A stretch of DNA of 64,000 bases from Salinivibrio sp. ES.052 (GCF_900141775.1 NZ_FSRI01000003.1:372001-436000); one strand, 5' to 3'. Numbered from the stretch's first letter, positions 24,837-34,375 are shown. The notes: a model not told the origin generated them from the sequence alone. Made by a program: numbers and translations.

Positions 24837-27017
24837 TTAGAAATGGACGGTAGCGTTAATGCGCACATCTCGGCCAGCAGCGGGTACACCCGCAGACAGG
24901 TAGGGCGTGTAATATTGATCAGTGAGGTTGACGATAGTGGCACGTAACGCAAAATTATCGCTAGGTTTCCATTCACCATAGAGGTTTTGAAAGAAGTAGG
25001 ATTGGCTAGCTACATTGGCGGTATGTAACGACGGCTCTTCTGGGACGCGATCTTGCTCATCCCAGTATTGACCTTGCCAAGCGACTTGAATCGTATCAGT
25101 CAGTTGACGACCCACCCCTACGATTGCACTTAATGGCGGGTTTTCATACCAATATTCGTCGTCGCCAGTACTATCGCGTAACGAACCTTTATGTTTACCA
25201 CGCACCATAGAGACAGACGCATCGGAAAACCAATCGTTGAGGCGATATTGTACCTGTGCATCAAAGCCGTAGGTATAAAGACCGTCTAAGTTGGTGTAGT
25301 AGCCCTGTTTTTGTTTTGTCGCGTTTACCCCACGGCGCTGGGCAACGTCATCGATGACATCGTTCCAAAATAGCGTCACCTCTGTGGCGAGGTGATCGCC
25401 GTCTGTTAACACATGCTGGCGCTTATCAGACAGCCCCAATAAATAGGCATGAATGCGAGTAATGGAAAGATCACGACTGGATGAAGCCCGCTTGGAAGCT
25501 CTTGCATACTGAACGGTATAGAGTTCATCGATCGTTGGCGCTTTTAAGCCATAGGCGTAAGCCGCTTTAATTTGCGTTGACGGAGTCACATCGTAGGTCA
25601 GTGCGATACGCGGCTCCCAACCTTGATGAGTCACCGCACTGTAATCGTGACCAACCGACGGATCGTTATAATCGGGTGCTGTGTTGGGCACACCTTGTGA
25701 ACGAATATGGTTATAGCGCAGTGAGGCGGTGAGCTCGAGATCTGGGGTCATAAAGTATGTATCTTGGACAAACACACTGCTTGTCCGCTGTTCGCCAGAT
25801 GGCTCAAAGTACGGTGTAAAGTAGCCGTAGTTTTTCTCGGGTTTTTCCCGATATGTGTGGTTGTAAACGTGTGAATCTCGGTTTTGGTCTTGATATTGTG
25901 CGCCGATCATTATCTCATGATCACCAACGTGGCTAGTGTTGGTGATCTCGGCAAACCAACGCTCATAAGATAACCACACTTGATGACCATATTGGCCCGA
26001 TGTGATGTAAGACTGATAAGTACTGTCCGGACGCTCCCAATAGCGATGATTCTGTGAGTGCGCAATGACCATACTGGTATCGATATAGTCATTAAACGGT
26101 TGGTAGTGATAATTCAGGGTGCTGGTATATTCGCGATAATGATTATCGACCGACGCAGCAAAGAGTGCGGCCTCGTAGCTGCCGTATTTCTTGATTTTAT
26201 AATCTGACACTGAGGGCATGGCACCGCGGCGGTTTGCCCATGGTTTTCGCCCCTGATCATCATAGCGAGTATGGCTGAGCATCATATTGTGCGCGCCAGA
26301 TTGGTAACGAATTTTACCTAGTAAACTGTGTTGGCGATAGCCAGAAAAATCAAAATTATCCCCGTTACCCAGCTCAATATCTTCGGCGTCACGTCGTGAG
26401 CCGTGTAACAACACTGACCACCCAGAGTCAGACGCACCATAGGTGGTGACACTGCGTTTCCATTGTTGGTTCACACTGTTGAACCCTGCTTGAGCCATGG
26501 CCCCAATTGACGCATCCGCATCAAGAAAGTCAGCGGCTTCTTTTGTTTCCATGACAAAACTACCGGCAAAGGCACCCACACTGGCCCGAACGTTATGATC
26601 GCCTTTTATCACACGCACTGAACGTAGCAATTGAGGATCGAGAAAAAAGCTACCATAGCGATATTGTTGAAACCCGACGGGCGCACCATCAACACGGATC
26701 GAGAGCGCGGAAGGGTGTGAGAATCCCCAGACATTAATGCGTTCGCTACCCGGACGCGCGCCACCATCAAGCGATACGCCCGGCATTTTCATCACCAGTT
26801 CACCGATGTTGTGGGCTTGTTCGCGTTGAATATCATCCAGCTCTAACGTGGACTTTCCCGGAGAAATTAGGGTGATAGGGCGCTTTAACTGTTCGCCTTG
26901 TACTTTAACCGTTTCAATGTCGCTGGGCGAGGAACTTGCATTAGCACTGACGGTATGGGCACTAACGGAAAGCGCCGCCAAAATGATAAAGCGTAAAAAA
27001 GAGGATTGCATGCTCAT
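24837..27017 (-). CDS. TonB-dependent outer-membrane receptor (iron-responsive)
   Basis: A 726-residue receptor. A signal peptide (cleavage near SVSAHTVSA) is followed by the TonB-box region and the plug domain (ITLISPGKSTLELDDIQREQ, MPGVSLDGGARPGSERINVWGF, SIRVDGAPVGFQQYRYGSFF), then a 22-strand barrel that ends in the terminal phenylalanine of RINATVHF, needed for barrel assembly. The Fur box 59 bp upstream points to iron-limited expression. The ligand may be haem or a siderophore; the sequence around NRDSHVYNHTY and HNVRASVGAFAG is not enough to decide. It has no transport genes beside it. Start at 27017 (MSMQSS) or six bases downstream. Confidence 0.92.
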   Translation of the reverse strand: MSMQSSFLRFIILAALSVSAHTVSANASSSPSDIETVKVQGEQLKRPITLISPGKSTLELDDIQREQAHNIGELVMKMPGVSLDGGARPGSERINVWGFSHPSALSIRVDGAPVGFQQYRYGSFFLDPQLLRSVRVIKGDHNVRASVGAFAGSFVMETKEAADFLDADASIGAMAQAGFNSVNQQWKRSVTTYGASDSGWSVLLHGSRRDAEDIELGNGDNFDFSGYRQHSLLGKIRYQSGAHNMMLSHTRYDDQGRKPWANRRGAMPSVSDYKIKKYGSYEAALFAASVDNHYREYTSTLNYHYQPFNDYIDTSMVIAHSQNHRYWERPDSTYQSYITSGQYGHQVWLSYERWFAEITNTSHVGDHEIMIGAQYQDQNRDSHVYNHTYREKPEKNYGYFTPYFEPSGEQRTSSVFVQDTYFMTPDLELTASLRYNHIRSQGVPNTAPDYNDPSVGHDYSAVTHQGWEPRIALTYDVTPSTQIKAAYAYGLKAPTIDELYTVQYARASKRASSSRDLSITRIHAYLLGLSDKRQHVLTDGDHLATEVTLFWNDVIDDVAQRRGVNATKQKQGYYTNLDGLYTYGFDAQVQYRLNDWFSDASVSMVRGKHKGSLRDSTGDDEYWYENPPLSAIVGVGRQLTDTIQVAWQGQYWDEQDRVPEEPSLHTANVASQSYFFQNLYGEWKPSDNFALRATIVNLTDQYYTPYLSAGVPAAGRDVRINATVHF

Positions 27018-27075
27018 AATACTTTACTGACGCATAAAAGCGCGCACTATACGCCGAAATCCCCATCTCCGCAAT

Positions 27076-27094
27076 GCTAATGATATTGATTATC
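27076..27094. promoter_or_regulatory. Fur box
   Basis: GCTAATGATATTGATTATC matches the 19-bp Fur consensus GATAATGATAATCATTATC at 16 positions. It lies between the divergent TonB receptor (start 27017) and riboflavin synthase (start 27166) and could repress both in iron-replete cells; the receptor is the expected target. Confidence 0.82.
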
Positions 27095-27165
27095 AATTAA
27101 TGGTTAAGGTGGTGAATATGCGAGCTTCGCAGTATGATGAGTCAAAATTGATAACAGGAACGGCT

Positions 27166-27858
27166 ATGTTTACCGGAATTATTCAGGCGGTAGCAACCAT
27201 TGAAGACTGCCGCGATCATGGTGGATTGAGAACCTTTGATATCCGCTTTCCCGACGGATTTTGTGAAGGCCTCGAGGTGGGTGCTAGCGTCGCGATTGAT
27301 GGCGTGTGCTTAACCGTCACCAAGCGACTTGAAGAGACGCTAGTACGTTTTGATGTGATGTTGCAAAGCTTAGCGATCACCACATTAAACATGGTTGAAC
27401 GCGGTAATACTGTGAATGCGGAGCGCGCTGCCAAAGATGGTGCGGAAATCGGCGGGCATCCGCTATCGGGTCATGTTGATTGCCGAGTCACAGTGGCAGA
27501 TATATTGATTCAAGAGGAAAACTGCCGTTTGCGCTTTTCCGTGTCTCCTGAATGGATGCGTTATATTTTCTCGAAAGGGTATATTGCCATCAATGGTGCC
27601 AGTTTGACGATCGCTGAGGTCGACAAACGACAGGGCTGGTTTGATGTTTGGTTAATCCCGGAAACTCGCCGCATGACGACTTTTTCCGAGAAGCAGGTGG
27701 ATGATGAAGTTAACATTGAAATCGAGCGCCAAACGCAAGTGATGGTGGATACCGTCCGTGATACCTTGAATGAAAAACTTGGACCATTATTGCCCGTACT
27801 CGAAGCGCTGGCGGAAGAAAAAGGCATCGATCTCGATGCATTAGTCGTTCGGCGATAG
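27166..27858 (+). CDS. ribE: Riboflavin synthase, alpha subunit
   Basis: A 230-residue protein with the duplicated lumazine-binding fold. It begins MFTGIIQAVATI and has the conserved AIDGVCLTVT and GHPLSGHVD in the N-terminal barrel, then KGYIAINGASLTIAEV in the second. The enzyme dismutates two 6,7-dimethyl-8-ribityllumazine molecules into riboflavin in the cytoplasm. The C-terminal extension (RDTLNEKLGPLLPVLEALAEEKGIDL) is a little longer than in E. coli. I chose the ATG at 27166 because MFTG is invariant and GGAAC precedes it; an in-frame ATG at 27100 is too early. No FMN riboswitch is seen upstream. Confidence 0.93.
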   Translation: MFTGIIQAVATIEDCRDHGGLRTFDIRFPDGFCEGLEVGASVAIDGVCLTVTKRLEETLVRFDVMLQSLAITTLNMVERGNTVNAERAAKDGAEIGGHPLSGHVDCRVTVADILIQEENCRLRFSVSPEWMRYIFSKGYIAINGASLTIAEVDKRQGWFDVWLIPETRRMTTFSEKQVDDEVNIEIERQTQVMVDTVRDTLNEKLGPLLPVLEALAEEKGIDLDALVVRR

Positions 27859-27880
27859 AGGAAAAGAATCAATCAGTGAG

Positions 27881-27908
27881 AAGGAGAGCCAATGCTCTCC
27901 TTTTCTTT
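27881..27908 (+). terminator. Intrinsic terminator of ribE
   Basis: AAGGAGAGC (27881-27889) pairs with GCTCTCCTT (27894-27902), loop CAAT, followed by a T-rich tail TTTTCTTTT. Confidence 0.88.
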
Positions 27909-28035
27909 TGATGAGATGTTGACCGTTTTTACGTGGCGTTAACGTTACACACTCCTCCGATCTGCTCAAATTGTGCGCGAACTTGCTCAAATGATGATGT
28001 GCTTAACAAAATTGTCAGCAACAATTCACTGTTAT

Positions 28036-28051
28036 ATGCTCGAACGCTCAT
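28036..28051. promoter_or_regulatory. Putative GlpR operator upstream of glpFK
   Basis: ATGCTCGAACGCTCAT stands about 100 bp before glpF. An almost identical 16-mer (ATGTTCGTTCGCTCAT) stands just before glpD. The half-site ATGYTCG resembles the E. coli GlpR consensus, but the spacing between halves is two bases shorter, so assignment to GlpR is inference. Confidence 0.6.
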
Positions 28052-28148
28052 TTTTGTTGTGAGTTTGTTTTCGAGATGCTGTGATTATGCAAAATGGTAG
28101 TGTGGTTTTGAACGTGTAACCCTACTAACAGTGACAAGGATAATCATC

Positions 28149-29012
28149 ATGAACAAAAAAGCGTCGACCTTATTAGGAGAGTGCGTCGCCGAGTTTATCG
28201 GGACGGGCTTGCTCATCTTCTTTGGTGTGGGCTGTGTCGCCGCCCTGGTACTGACAGGCGCCGACTTCGGCCAATGGGAAATCAGTATTATCTGGGGTTT
28301 GGGTGTGGCCATTGCCATTTATTGTACGGCTGGCGTATCGGGTGCGCACATTAACCCTGCCGTCACCATCGCACTGGCTGCCTTTCATGGCTTTGAAAAA
28401 AGCAAAGTTGTTCCTTATATCGTTTCACAAATGCTCGGTGCATTTGCCTCAGCGGCACTTGTCTACAGCCTTTATAGCAACCTATTCGTCGAGTATGAAC
28501 TGGCCAATAACATCGTGCGCAGCAGCCCTGAAGCGTTAGCGACTGCGGGTATTTTCTCTACGTATGCGCATTCAGCGCTTTCTTTCATGGGAGCGATGGC
28601 GGTCGAATTCGTCATTACCGCAGTACTGATGTTCGGTATTTTGGCGTTGGGTGATGAGAACAATGGCGCCGAACGTGGCCCGATGAACCCACTACTTATT
28701 GGTATTTTGATTGCGGTCATCGGTGGTTCTTTAGGCCCTCTGACTGGGTTTGCGATGAACCCAGCGCGTGATTTTGGCCCTAAATTGTTTGCTTTCTTTG
28801 CCGGCTGGGATTACGCACTGACTGGCGCGCGTGATATTCCTTACTTCATCGTTCCGATTGTTGCCCCTATTTTGGGTGCATGCTTTGGTGGATGGTTGTA
28901 TCCGAAAGCCATTGCTCCTTATCTGCCACAGGCTGGCCACGGTTGTACCATCCCTAACCAGTGCGACGATGATGAGCTGGCTGAAACAGAGACACGTGAA
29001 GTTAACGCATAA
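28149..29012 (+). CDS. glpF: Glycerol facilitator GlpF (aquaglyceroporin)
   Basis: A 287-residue inner-membrane channel with six full membrane segments and two half-helices bearing the NPA motifs SGAHINPAVT and GFAMNPARDFG. The aspartate after the second NPAR marks glycerol-type (GLP) members. It lets glycerol diffuse into the cell, where GlpK traps it. The C-terminal tail has an unusual GCTIPNQCDDDEL stretch. The ATG at 28149 follows AAGGA; an ATG at 28131 is in frame but poorly placed. glpK follows after 62 bp in the same unit. Confidence 0.95.
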   Translation: MNKKASTLLGECVAEFIGTGLLIFFGVGCVAALVLTGADFGQWEISIIWGLGVAIAIYCTAGVSGAHINPAVTIALAAFHGFEKSKVVPYIVSQMLGAFASAALVYSLYSNLFVEYELANNIVRSSPEALATAGIFSTYAHSALSFMGAMAVEFVITAVLMFGILALGDENNGAERGPMNPLLIGILIAVIGGSLGPLTGFAMNPARDFGPKLFAFFAGWDYALTGARDIPYFIVPIVAPILGACFGGWLYPKAIAPYLPQAGHGCTIPNQCDDDELAETETREVNA

Positions 29013-29074
29013 GTAAGATTGGCGCGCAATAACGCCACAACGACTAAAATAAAAGAGATAGAAGGAACCCTATT

Positions 29075-30598
29075 ATGTCTGTGCATAAATACATCGTTGC
29101 TTTGGATCAAGGTACCACCAGTTCACGCGCCGTCGTCATGGATCATGACGCCAATATTGTGGGTGTCTCTCAGCGAGAATTCACTCAGATTTACCCGCAA
29201 GCCGGTTGGGTCGAGCACGATCCAATGGAAATCTATGCAACACAAAGCTCAACATTGGTCGAAGTTCTGGGTAAAACCGGTATTCGTAGCGATGAAATTG
29301 CAGGGATCGGCATCACCAATCAGCGTGAAACAACGGTGGTTTGGAACAAAGAAACAGGAAAGCCCGTTTATAATGCCATCGTTTGGCAATGTCGTCGTAC
29401 CGCTGATATTTGTGATGATTTACGTGAACGTGGGTTGACGTCATATGTTCGCGATAATACGGGGCTGGTTCTTGATCCTTACTTCTCAGGGACAAAAGTA
29501 AAGTGGATTTTGGACAACGTAGAAGGGGCACGTGAAGACGCAGAGGCTGGCAAGCTGCTGTTCGGTACCGTCGATACTTGGCTAGTGTGGAAGATGACGC
29601 AAGGCCGTGTTCACGTCACTGATTATACCAATGCCTCACGGACGATGTTGTTTAATATCAACGATATGTGCTGGGACCAGAAAATGCTTGATGAGCTCGG
29701 CATTCCTGCTTCTATGCTCCCTGAAGTACGCCGCTCCTCTGAAGTCTATGGCCAAACTAACATTGGCGGTAAAGGTGGGACACGTATTCCAATTGCTGGG
29801 ATTGCGGGCGACCAACAGGCAGCATTATTTGGCCAAATGTGTGTTGAAGCCGGACAAGCGAAAAACACTTATGGCACTGGGTGCTTCTTGCTCATGAATA
29901 CGGGTCAAGAAAAAGTCACCTCTAGTCATGGTTTGCTGACAACGATCGGTTGTGGACCACAGGGCGAACCTTCTTACGCGCTGGAGGGGGCAGTCTTTAT
30001 GGGTGGCGCCTCTATCCAGTGGCTACGAGATGAGCTCAAAGTGCTCGAAGACGCGCATGATTCTGAGTATTTTGCGACCAAAGTGGATACGTCCAATGGC
30101 GTGTATGTAGTACCAGCCTTTACCGGATTAGGTGCACCTTATTGGGATGCGTATGCCCGTGGAACCATTGTTGGGTTAACACGTGGCGTTAACTCAAACC
30201 ACATTATTCGAGCAACCTTAGAAGGCATTGCGTATCAAACCCGTGACGTGTTGGATGCTATGCAAGCGGACTCTGGCATTAAATTGGCAGCGCTGCGTGT
30301 TGACGGGGGAGCTGTGGCCAATGATTTCTTGATGCAGTTCCAGGCGGATGTCCTCGATACGAAAGTACACCGTCCAGAGGTCACCGAAGTCACCGCGCTC
30401 GGAGCGGGTTACTTGGCTGGGATGGCTGTTGGATTCTGGGACGGGCTGGATGAACTCAAAGACAAAGCTAAACTTAATCGTAGCTTTGAACCTCACCAAG
30501 ATGAAGAAAAACGTAACCGCCGTTATCGTGGCTGGAAGCGTGCGGTGAAATGTGCTCAAGCATGGGCACAGCTTCATGATGAGGAAGAAGAACTTTAA
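29075..30598 (+). CDS. glpK: Glycerol kinase
   Basis: A 507-residue FGGY-family kinase. Motifs are [15 protein letters not shown] at the N-terminus, [19 protein letters not shown] and the [10 protein letters not shown] and [14 protein letters not shown] segments, then [21 protein letters not shown]. It phosphorylates glycerol to sn-glycerol 3-phosphate with ATP. The start at 29075 follows AGAAGGAAC. The conserved residues for FBP and EIIA-Glc control cannot be judged without an alignment. The gene ends in a strong hairpin. Confidence 0.97.
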   Translation: MSVHKYIVALDQGTTSSRAVVMDHDANIVGVSQREFTQIYPQAGWVEHDPMEIYATQSSTLVEVLGKTGIRSDEIAGIGITNQRETTVVWNKETGKPVYNAIVWQCRRTADICDDLRERGLTSYVRDNTGLVLDPYFSGTKVKWILDNVEGAREDAEAGKLLFGTVDTWLVWKMTQGRVHVTDYTNASRTMLFNINDMCWDQKMLDELGIPASMLPEVRRSSEVYGQTNIGGKGGTRIPIAGIAGDQQAALFGQMCVEAGQAKNTYGTGCFLLMNTGQEKVTSSHGLLTTIGCGPQGEPSYALEGAVFMGGASIQWLRDELKVLEDAHDSEYFATKVDTSNGVYVVPAFTGLGAPYWDAYARGTIVGLTRGVNSNHIIRATLEGIAYQTRDVLDAMQADSGIKLAALRVDGGAVANDFLMQFQADVLDTKVHRPEVTEVTALGAGYLAGMAVGFWDGLDELKDKAKLNRSFEPHQDEEKRNRRYRGWKRAVKCAQAWAQLHDEEEEL

Positions 30599-30624
30599 AG
30601 TTTCTTGGTGACATTCCACTCTCT

Positions 30625-30650
30625 AAAGGCGCGTTTTCGCGCCTTTTTTT
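30625..30650 (+). terminator. Intrinsic terminator of glpFK
   Basis: AAAGGCGCG-TTTT-CGCGCCTTT with a run of seven T (30644-30650). It separates glpK from glpD. Confidence 0.92.
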
Positions 30651-30856
30651 ATGCCTTCTCGCGTGGCGACTGATTGTGCTCTTTGGAGCACGATTCAACC
30701 CTGGATGACCCTCGATTACGTTTATACCGGCTGAACAGTTCACAACGTACGCATTTTAATAACACTTATTCTACACTTGTCACACTCGATAATAAATTTT
30801 CGAACATTAATAGTGACCGAAAACGAAAGTTGATATACAGTTATCCTCATCAATAA

Positions 30857-30872
30857 ATGTTCGTTCGCTCAT
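30857..30872. promoter_or_regulatory. Putative GlpR operator upstream of glpD
   Basis: ATGTTCGTTCGCTCAT ends 22 bp before the glpD start and so overlaps the expected promoter or leader. It matches the 16-mer upstream of glpF at 13 of 16 positions. A further half-like site TTTTCGAACATT is at 30797-30808. Confidence 0.6.
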
Positions 30873-30894
30873 ATTTGAACAAGGTCGGCTAATA

Positions 30895-32436
30895 ATGACT
30901 ACGCATAATACTCATCAAGACGCACTCCTCGACATCTTAGTGGTTGGGGGCGGCATCAACGGTGCAGGCATCGCTGCAGATGCGGCGGGGCGTGGACTGA
31001 ATGTTGGATTGTACGATGCTAAAGATTTCGCATCGGCAACCTCGTCAGCGAGCTCTAAGCTCATTCATGGTGGACTACGCTATCTTGAGCATTATGAGTT
31101 TCGTCTTGTCTCGGAGGCGCTGGCTGAGCGCGAAGTGTTAATTAACAAAGCGCCACACATTGCTTTCCCCATGCGATTCCGGTTGCCGCATCGATCTTAT
31201 CTGCGCCCCGCATGGATGATCCGCTGTGGCTTATTCTTATATGATCACTTGGGTAAACGCTCTACCTTGCCGAGCAGCCATAAAGTTGATCTCCGTAAAA
31301 CCGGCTACATGAAAAAAGAAATGAAGATCGGTTTTGAGTACTCTGATGCGTGGGTGGATGATGCGCGTCTAACACTGCTTAACGCTCAGTTCACTAAAGA
31401 GAAAGGCGGTGAAGTCCGTAACTATTGCAAAGTCGTCACGGCGGAGCGTGAAAATACTATCTGGCGTGTAACCTTGGAAGACGCACACACGGGTGAGCGC
31501 TTTGAGCGTAAAACGAAGGCTTTGGTCAATGCAACCGGGCCTTGGGTGAAACAATTTTACGATGATAGCCTTCACGAAAAATCACCGCGCGGTATTCGTA
31601 TGATCAAAGGCTCACATATTGTTGTGCCACGCATTCACCAAGATCCGCAAGCGTATATTTTACAGAATAACGATGGACGCATCGTGTTTGTGATCCCGTA
31701 TCTTGACAAGTTTTCGCTGATTGGGACCACAGATGTTGAGCACAAAGCGGATCCGCGTGCGGCCAAAATTGATGATGCCGAAATTGATTACTTGGTGGAT
31801 GTCGTGAATCAGCACTTTACCCATCAAATCCAATCGTCCGACGTGGTATGGAGCTACAGTGGTGTTCGCCCATTATGTGATGATGAGTCCGATTCGCCAC
31901 AAGCGATGACCCGCGACTATACGATCGAACTGGAGCAACAGGGAAATCAGGCACCACTTGTCTCTATTTTCGGAGGTAAACTCACTACGTACCGGAAACT
32001 CGCAGAGTCAGCGATGCGTAAACTGGAACCATTCTTTTCCAATATGGGTCAACCTTGGACCGCGAATGGTACTTTGCCGGGTGGTGACTTTAGCTGTACC
32101 CGTGACGATTTAGCGGCTTCAATAAAACAACGTTATCCGTGGCTGGGTAACGACACGGCACAACGGTTTGTTGATACCTATGGCACGCGCACGCACTTAT
32201 TAATGAAAGGGTGTGCCAATGAAGCTGGCATGGGACACCAGTTTGCTGATGGGGTGTATCAAATCGAGATTAACCATTTGATCCAGAATGAGTTTGTTCA
32301 GCATGTCGAGGATGCGTTATGGCGTCGTACCAAGCTCGGTCTATATTTGACAAAGGAGCAATCCGACGCGATCGGGCACTATATTGAACAACAACGTGTG
32401 CGTGTACACGCATTACCGCTTAGCGAAGCGAGCTAA
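30895..32436 (+). CDS. glpD: Aerobic sn-glycerol-3-phosphate dehydrogenase
   Basis: A 513-residue FAD enzyme. The dinucleotide-binding motif is VVGGGINGAGIAADAAGRG, followed by SSASSKLIHGGLRYLEHYEFRLV (around residues 50-75) and, near the middle, the GPW and GSHIVVPR segments; YSGVRPL and FGGKLTTYRKLAE are typical of GlpD. It is a peripheral membrane enzyme that oxidises glycerol 3-phosphate to dihydroxyacetone phosphate and reduces quinone. With glpFK it completes aerobic glycerol use. It is preceded by a putative GlpR site and followed by a terminator. Confidence 0.95.
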   Translation: MTTHNTHQDALLDILVVGGGINGAGIAADAAGRGLNVGLYDAKDFASATSSASSKLIHGGLRYLEHYEFRLVSEALAEREVLINKAPHIAFPMRFRLPHRSYLRPAWMIRCGLFLYDHLGKRSTLPSSHKVDLRKTGYMKKEMKIGFEYSDAWVDDARLTLLNAQFTKEKGGEVRNYCKVVTAERENTIWRVTLEDAHTGERFERKTKALVNATGPWVKQFYDDSLHEKSPRGIRMIKGSHIVVPRIHQDPQAYILQNNDGRIVFVIPYLDKFSLIGTTDVEHKADPRAAKIDDAEIDYLVDVVNQHFTHQIQSSDVVWSYSGVRPLCDDESDSPQAMTRDYTIELEQQGNQAPLVSIFGGKLTTYRKLAESAMRKLEPFFSNMGQPWTANGTLPGGDFSCTRDDLAASIKQRYPWLGNDTAQRFVDTYGTRTHLLMKGCANEAGMGHQFADGVYQIEINHLIQNEFVQHVEDALWRRTKLGLYLTKEQSDAIGHYIEQQRVRVHALPLSEAS

Positions 32437-32442
32437 ACAGAG

Positions 32443-32469
32443 AAAGAGCGCCGATTGGCGCTCTTTTTG
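32443..32469 (+). terminator. Intrinsic terminator of glpD
   Basis: AAAGAGCGCC-GATT-GGCGCTCTTT followed by TTG. The arms are perfect over ten pairs. Confidence 0.92.
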
Positions 32470-32482
32470 TGACGTGTGGCGC

Positions 32483-33346
32483 TTATTTTTTAGGTGAGTG
32501 GCGTTTTGCAGACAAGGTACTGCCTAAGGATGCTGTGATCACCATACCAATCGCCAGCCATTGGCGAAGTGCAAGTTGCTCATCCAGAACCAATAGCCCT
32601 GCCATTGCGGCGACAGCAGGTTCTAAACTCATCATGACACTGAAGGTTTGCTTAGGCATGTTTCGTAGTGCAATCATTTCTAACGAATAGGGGATAGCGC
32701 TAGAAATGAGTGCAACAGCGATACCCAATGGCAGCAGTTGCCACTGGAATATGGCGCCCTCGGTAGCAATGTAGCCGGCTGGCACGAGGTAGAGGGCGGC
32801 GATACTCATTCCTAGTGCTACTGTTCCGCCGCCAGGGGCTAAGTTTCCTGCCTTTTGGCCAAATAGAATATAGCCAGCCCAACACCCACCGGCAGCTAAT
32901 GCATAGGCAACCCCAGTAGGATCGAGCGCATCAACTCCTGACAAATCAGGCAGAAGAGTGATTACACCGCCAACTGCGAGGACAACCCACAGGCTATCTC
33001 TTGCGCGACGAATAGAAAGCAACGCGACCAGTAGGGGCCCCGTAAATTCGAGTGCGACAGCGATGCCAAGTGGAATAGTCTCGATAGATAGATACAGCAG
33101 CATCATCATGCCACCCAGGCAGCTTCCATAAATGGTAATAGCTCGCCAATGTCGCCCTCGTGGCCACTGACGCCATGGCCGGAAGACCAGCCATAATATT
33201 AATGCGGAAAACCCGACGCGTAAGGCCGTAGTGCCGATAGGGCCGACGAGAGGAAATAACTGCTTGGCAAATGAGGCACCGAATTGAATCGCGCACATCG
33301 CGCCGAAAACACTCAATATGGCCATAAAAAGCGCGCGAGCTTGCAT
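32483..33346 (-). CDS. RhtA-type EamA transporter (threonine/homoserine exporter family)
   Basis: A 287-residue inner-membrane protein with ten hydrophobic segments in two EamA halves. FGASFAKQLFPLVGP, ALRVGFSALIL, VALEFTGPLLVAL and the C-terminal VMMSLEPAVAAMAGLLVLDEQL are typical of RhtA/YbiF-like amino acid exporters of the drug/metabolite transporter superfamily. It probably exports threonine, homoserine or similar compounds by proton antiport. The ATG at 33346 follows AAGGAGAGG. A terminator lies between it and the upstream stress gene, so it has its own promoter. Confidence 0.88.
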   Translation of the reverse strand: MQARALFMAILSVFGAMCAIQFGASFAKQLFPLVGPIGTTALRVGFSALILWLVFRPWRQWPRGRHWRAITIYGSCLGGMMMLLYLSIETIPLGIAVALEFTGPLLVALLSIRRARDSLWVVLAVGGVITLLPDLSGVDALDPTGVAYALAAGGCWAGYILFGQKAGNLAPGGGTVALGMSIAALYLVPAGYIATEGAIFQWQLLPLGIAVALISSAIPYSLEMIALRNMPKQTFSVMMSLEPAVAAMAGLLVLDEQLALRQWLAIGMVITASLGSTLSAKRHSPKK

Positions 33347-33392
33347 GATCCCTCTCCTTGGCTGATCGAAAGCCTTACCTTAACATAGAGAC

Positions 33393-33420
33393 AAAAAAAA
33401 GCCGCTCCGATGAGAGCGGC
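33393..33420 (-). terminator. Intrinsic terminator after the coiled-coil stress gene (reads leftward)
   Basis: GCCGCTC (33401-33407) and GAGCGGC (33414-33420) form the stem; on the minus strand it is followed by eight T (33393-33400). Confidence 0.9.
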
Positions 33421-33482
33421 GATTAATTGGGTATGTATTGTCACTATATGTGCTTTAATTCTCTATCAGAACGTAATGAATA

Positions 33483-33764
33483 TTAGAATTTATGTTTGGC
33501 CGAATCATACGCTTCTTTCAGCGATGAGAGTGCTTGCTCGGCACCTTGCTTGATATCATCCCACGCGTCATCGCTGGCATTTTGCAACTCATCAATACGC
33601 GTTTTCGCTTGTTCTTTTCGCGCTCGCATATGCTCGATAGAGTCACGATAATCGGCTTTTGCATTCGCTGATGCCACACTGGCTTTAGCTTCCAGCTTAT
33701 CGATTTCTTGGTTCCAATCATGTAAGCGGTGATGCAATTTGTCTATCATTTCTTGGCGTTGCAT
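33483..33764 (-). CDS. Coiled-coil stress-response-like protein (sll1863-type)
   Basis: A 93-residue all-helical protein dominated by charged coiled-coil residues (HDWNQEIDKLEAKA through ARKEQAKTRIDELQNAS) and a C-terminal amphipathic helix, AEQALSSLKEAYDSAKHKF. The pattern matches small proteins annotated as sll1863-family stress response proteins; the molecular role is unknown. The ATG at 33764 follows AAGGAG. It is 33 bp downstream of the BON-protein gene in genome distance and the two probably share the sigma-54 promoter described below. Confidence 0.8.
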   Translation of the reverse strand: MQRQEMIDKLHHRLHDWNQEIDKLEAKASVASANAKADYRDSIEHMRARKEQAKTRIDELQNASDDAWDDIKQGAEQALSSLKEAYDSAKHKF

Positions 33765-33796
33765 ATTATCTCCTTGTCAAATCGTCGTCTATTACG

Positions 33797-34375
33797 CTAG
33801 GCATTTTCTTTGACTTCAAGATCATCAATGACACGCTCAACATCTTGTGCGTTTTCCGCCATTAGGATCGCCAGATCACGAGCGGCATCACTTTTGACCT
33901 GTCCGGATAAGGTGGCGACGCCTTCTTCTACCGATACATCAATATTGGTTCCGCTAATGTCGGGGTTAAGTATCAAGCTTGTTTTTAATGCTGCGCCTAC
34001 TTTTGTGTCGACGACGGCTTGTCCTAAGTCTGCCGCTTGACTGGCGGAGCGAGAGACCGTGAGGTCGTTTTTCACTTTACTCACGCCTTCAATTTGGCGC
34101 ACAAGGCCACTGGCCAAACTCTTATCTAACTCAGTGTCTACTTTCCCCGTTAAAATAACGACGCCTTGCTCTACATCTGTGTTGATATCAAAGTTGTTTA
34201 GGTTAGTGTTGATCATTAGCATGGATTCAGCTTTGCCATCAATCCACGCGTCTTTTGCTTGATCTTGCCACTGATTATCACCGCTGTTTGCGTGTGCGGT
34301 TGAGGCACTCAGTGCAAGTGCTAACCCCAATGATACAAATAAAGGATGAAATCGACCTTGTTGAGTCGTCTTCAT
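33797..34375 (-). CDS. Periplasmic protein with two BON domains (OsmY-like)
   Basis: A 192-residue exported protein. The signal peptide ends at AHA near residue 30. Two BON domains follow: NNFDINTDVEQGVVILTGKVDTELDKSLASGLVRQIEGV (about residues 62-100) and DISGTNIDVSVEEGVATLSGQVKSDAARDLAILMAEN (about 138-175). OsmY-type proteins are induced by osmotic and envelope stress and bind phospholipids in the periplasm. I chose the ATG at 34375, which follows AAGGAGG; an in-frame start at 34450 lies inside the candidate promoter. It is divergent from a sigma-54 activator gene and followed by the coiled-coil gene. Confidence 0.88.
   Translation of the reverse strand: MKTTQQGRFHPLFVSLGLALALSASTAHANSGDNQWQDQAKDAWIDGKAESMLMINTNLNNFDINTDVEQGVVILTGKVDTELDKSLASGLVRQIEGVSKVKNDLTVSRSASQAADLGQAVVDTKVGAALKTSLILNPDISGTNIDVSVEEGVATLSGQVKSDAARDLAILMAENAQDVERVIDDLEVKENA

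Noticed and set aside
27018..27165. FMN riboswitch before ribE
   Set aside because: The region is only 148 bp, and the conserved RFN helices are absent; a Fur box is there instead.
28085..28940. Open frames on the minus strand inside glpF
   Set aside because: They are antisense shadows of a well-conserved channel gene without start signals.
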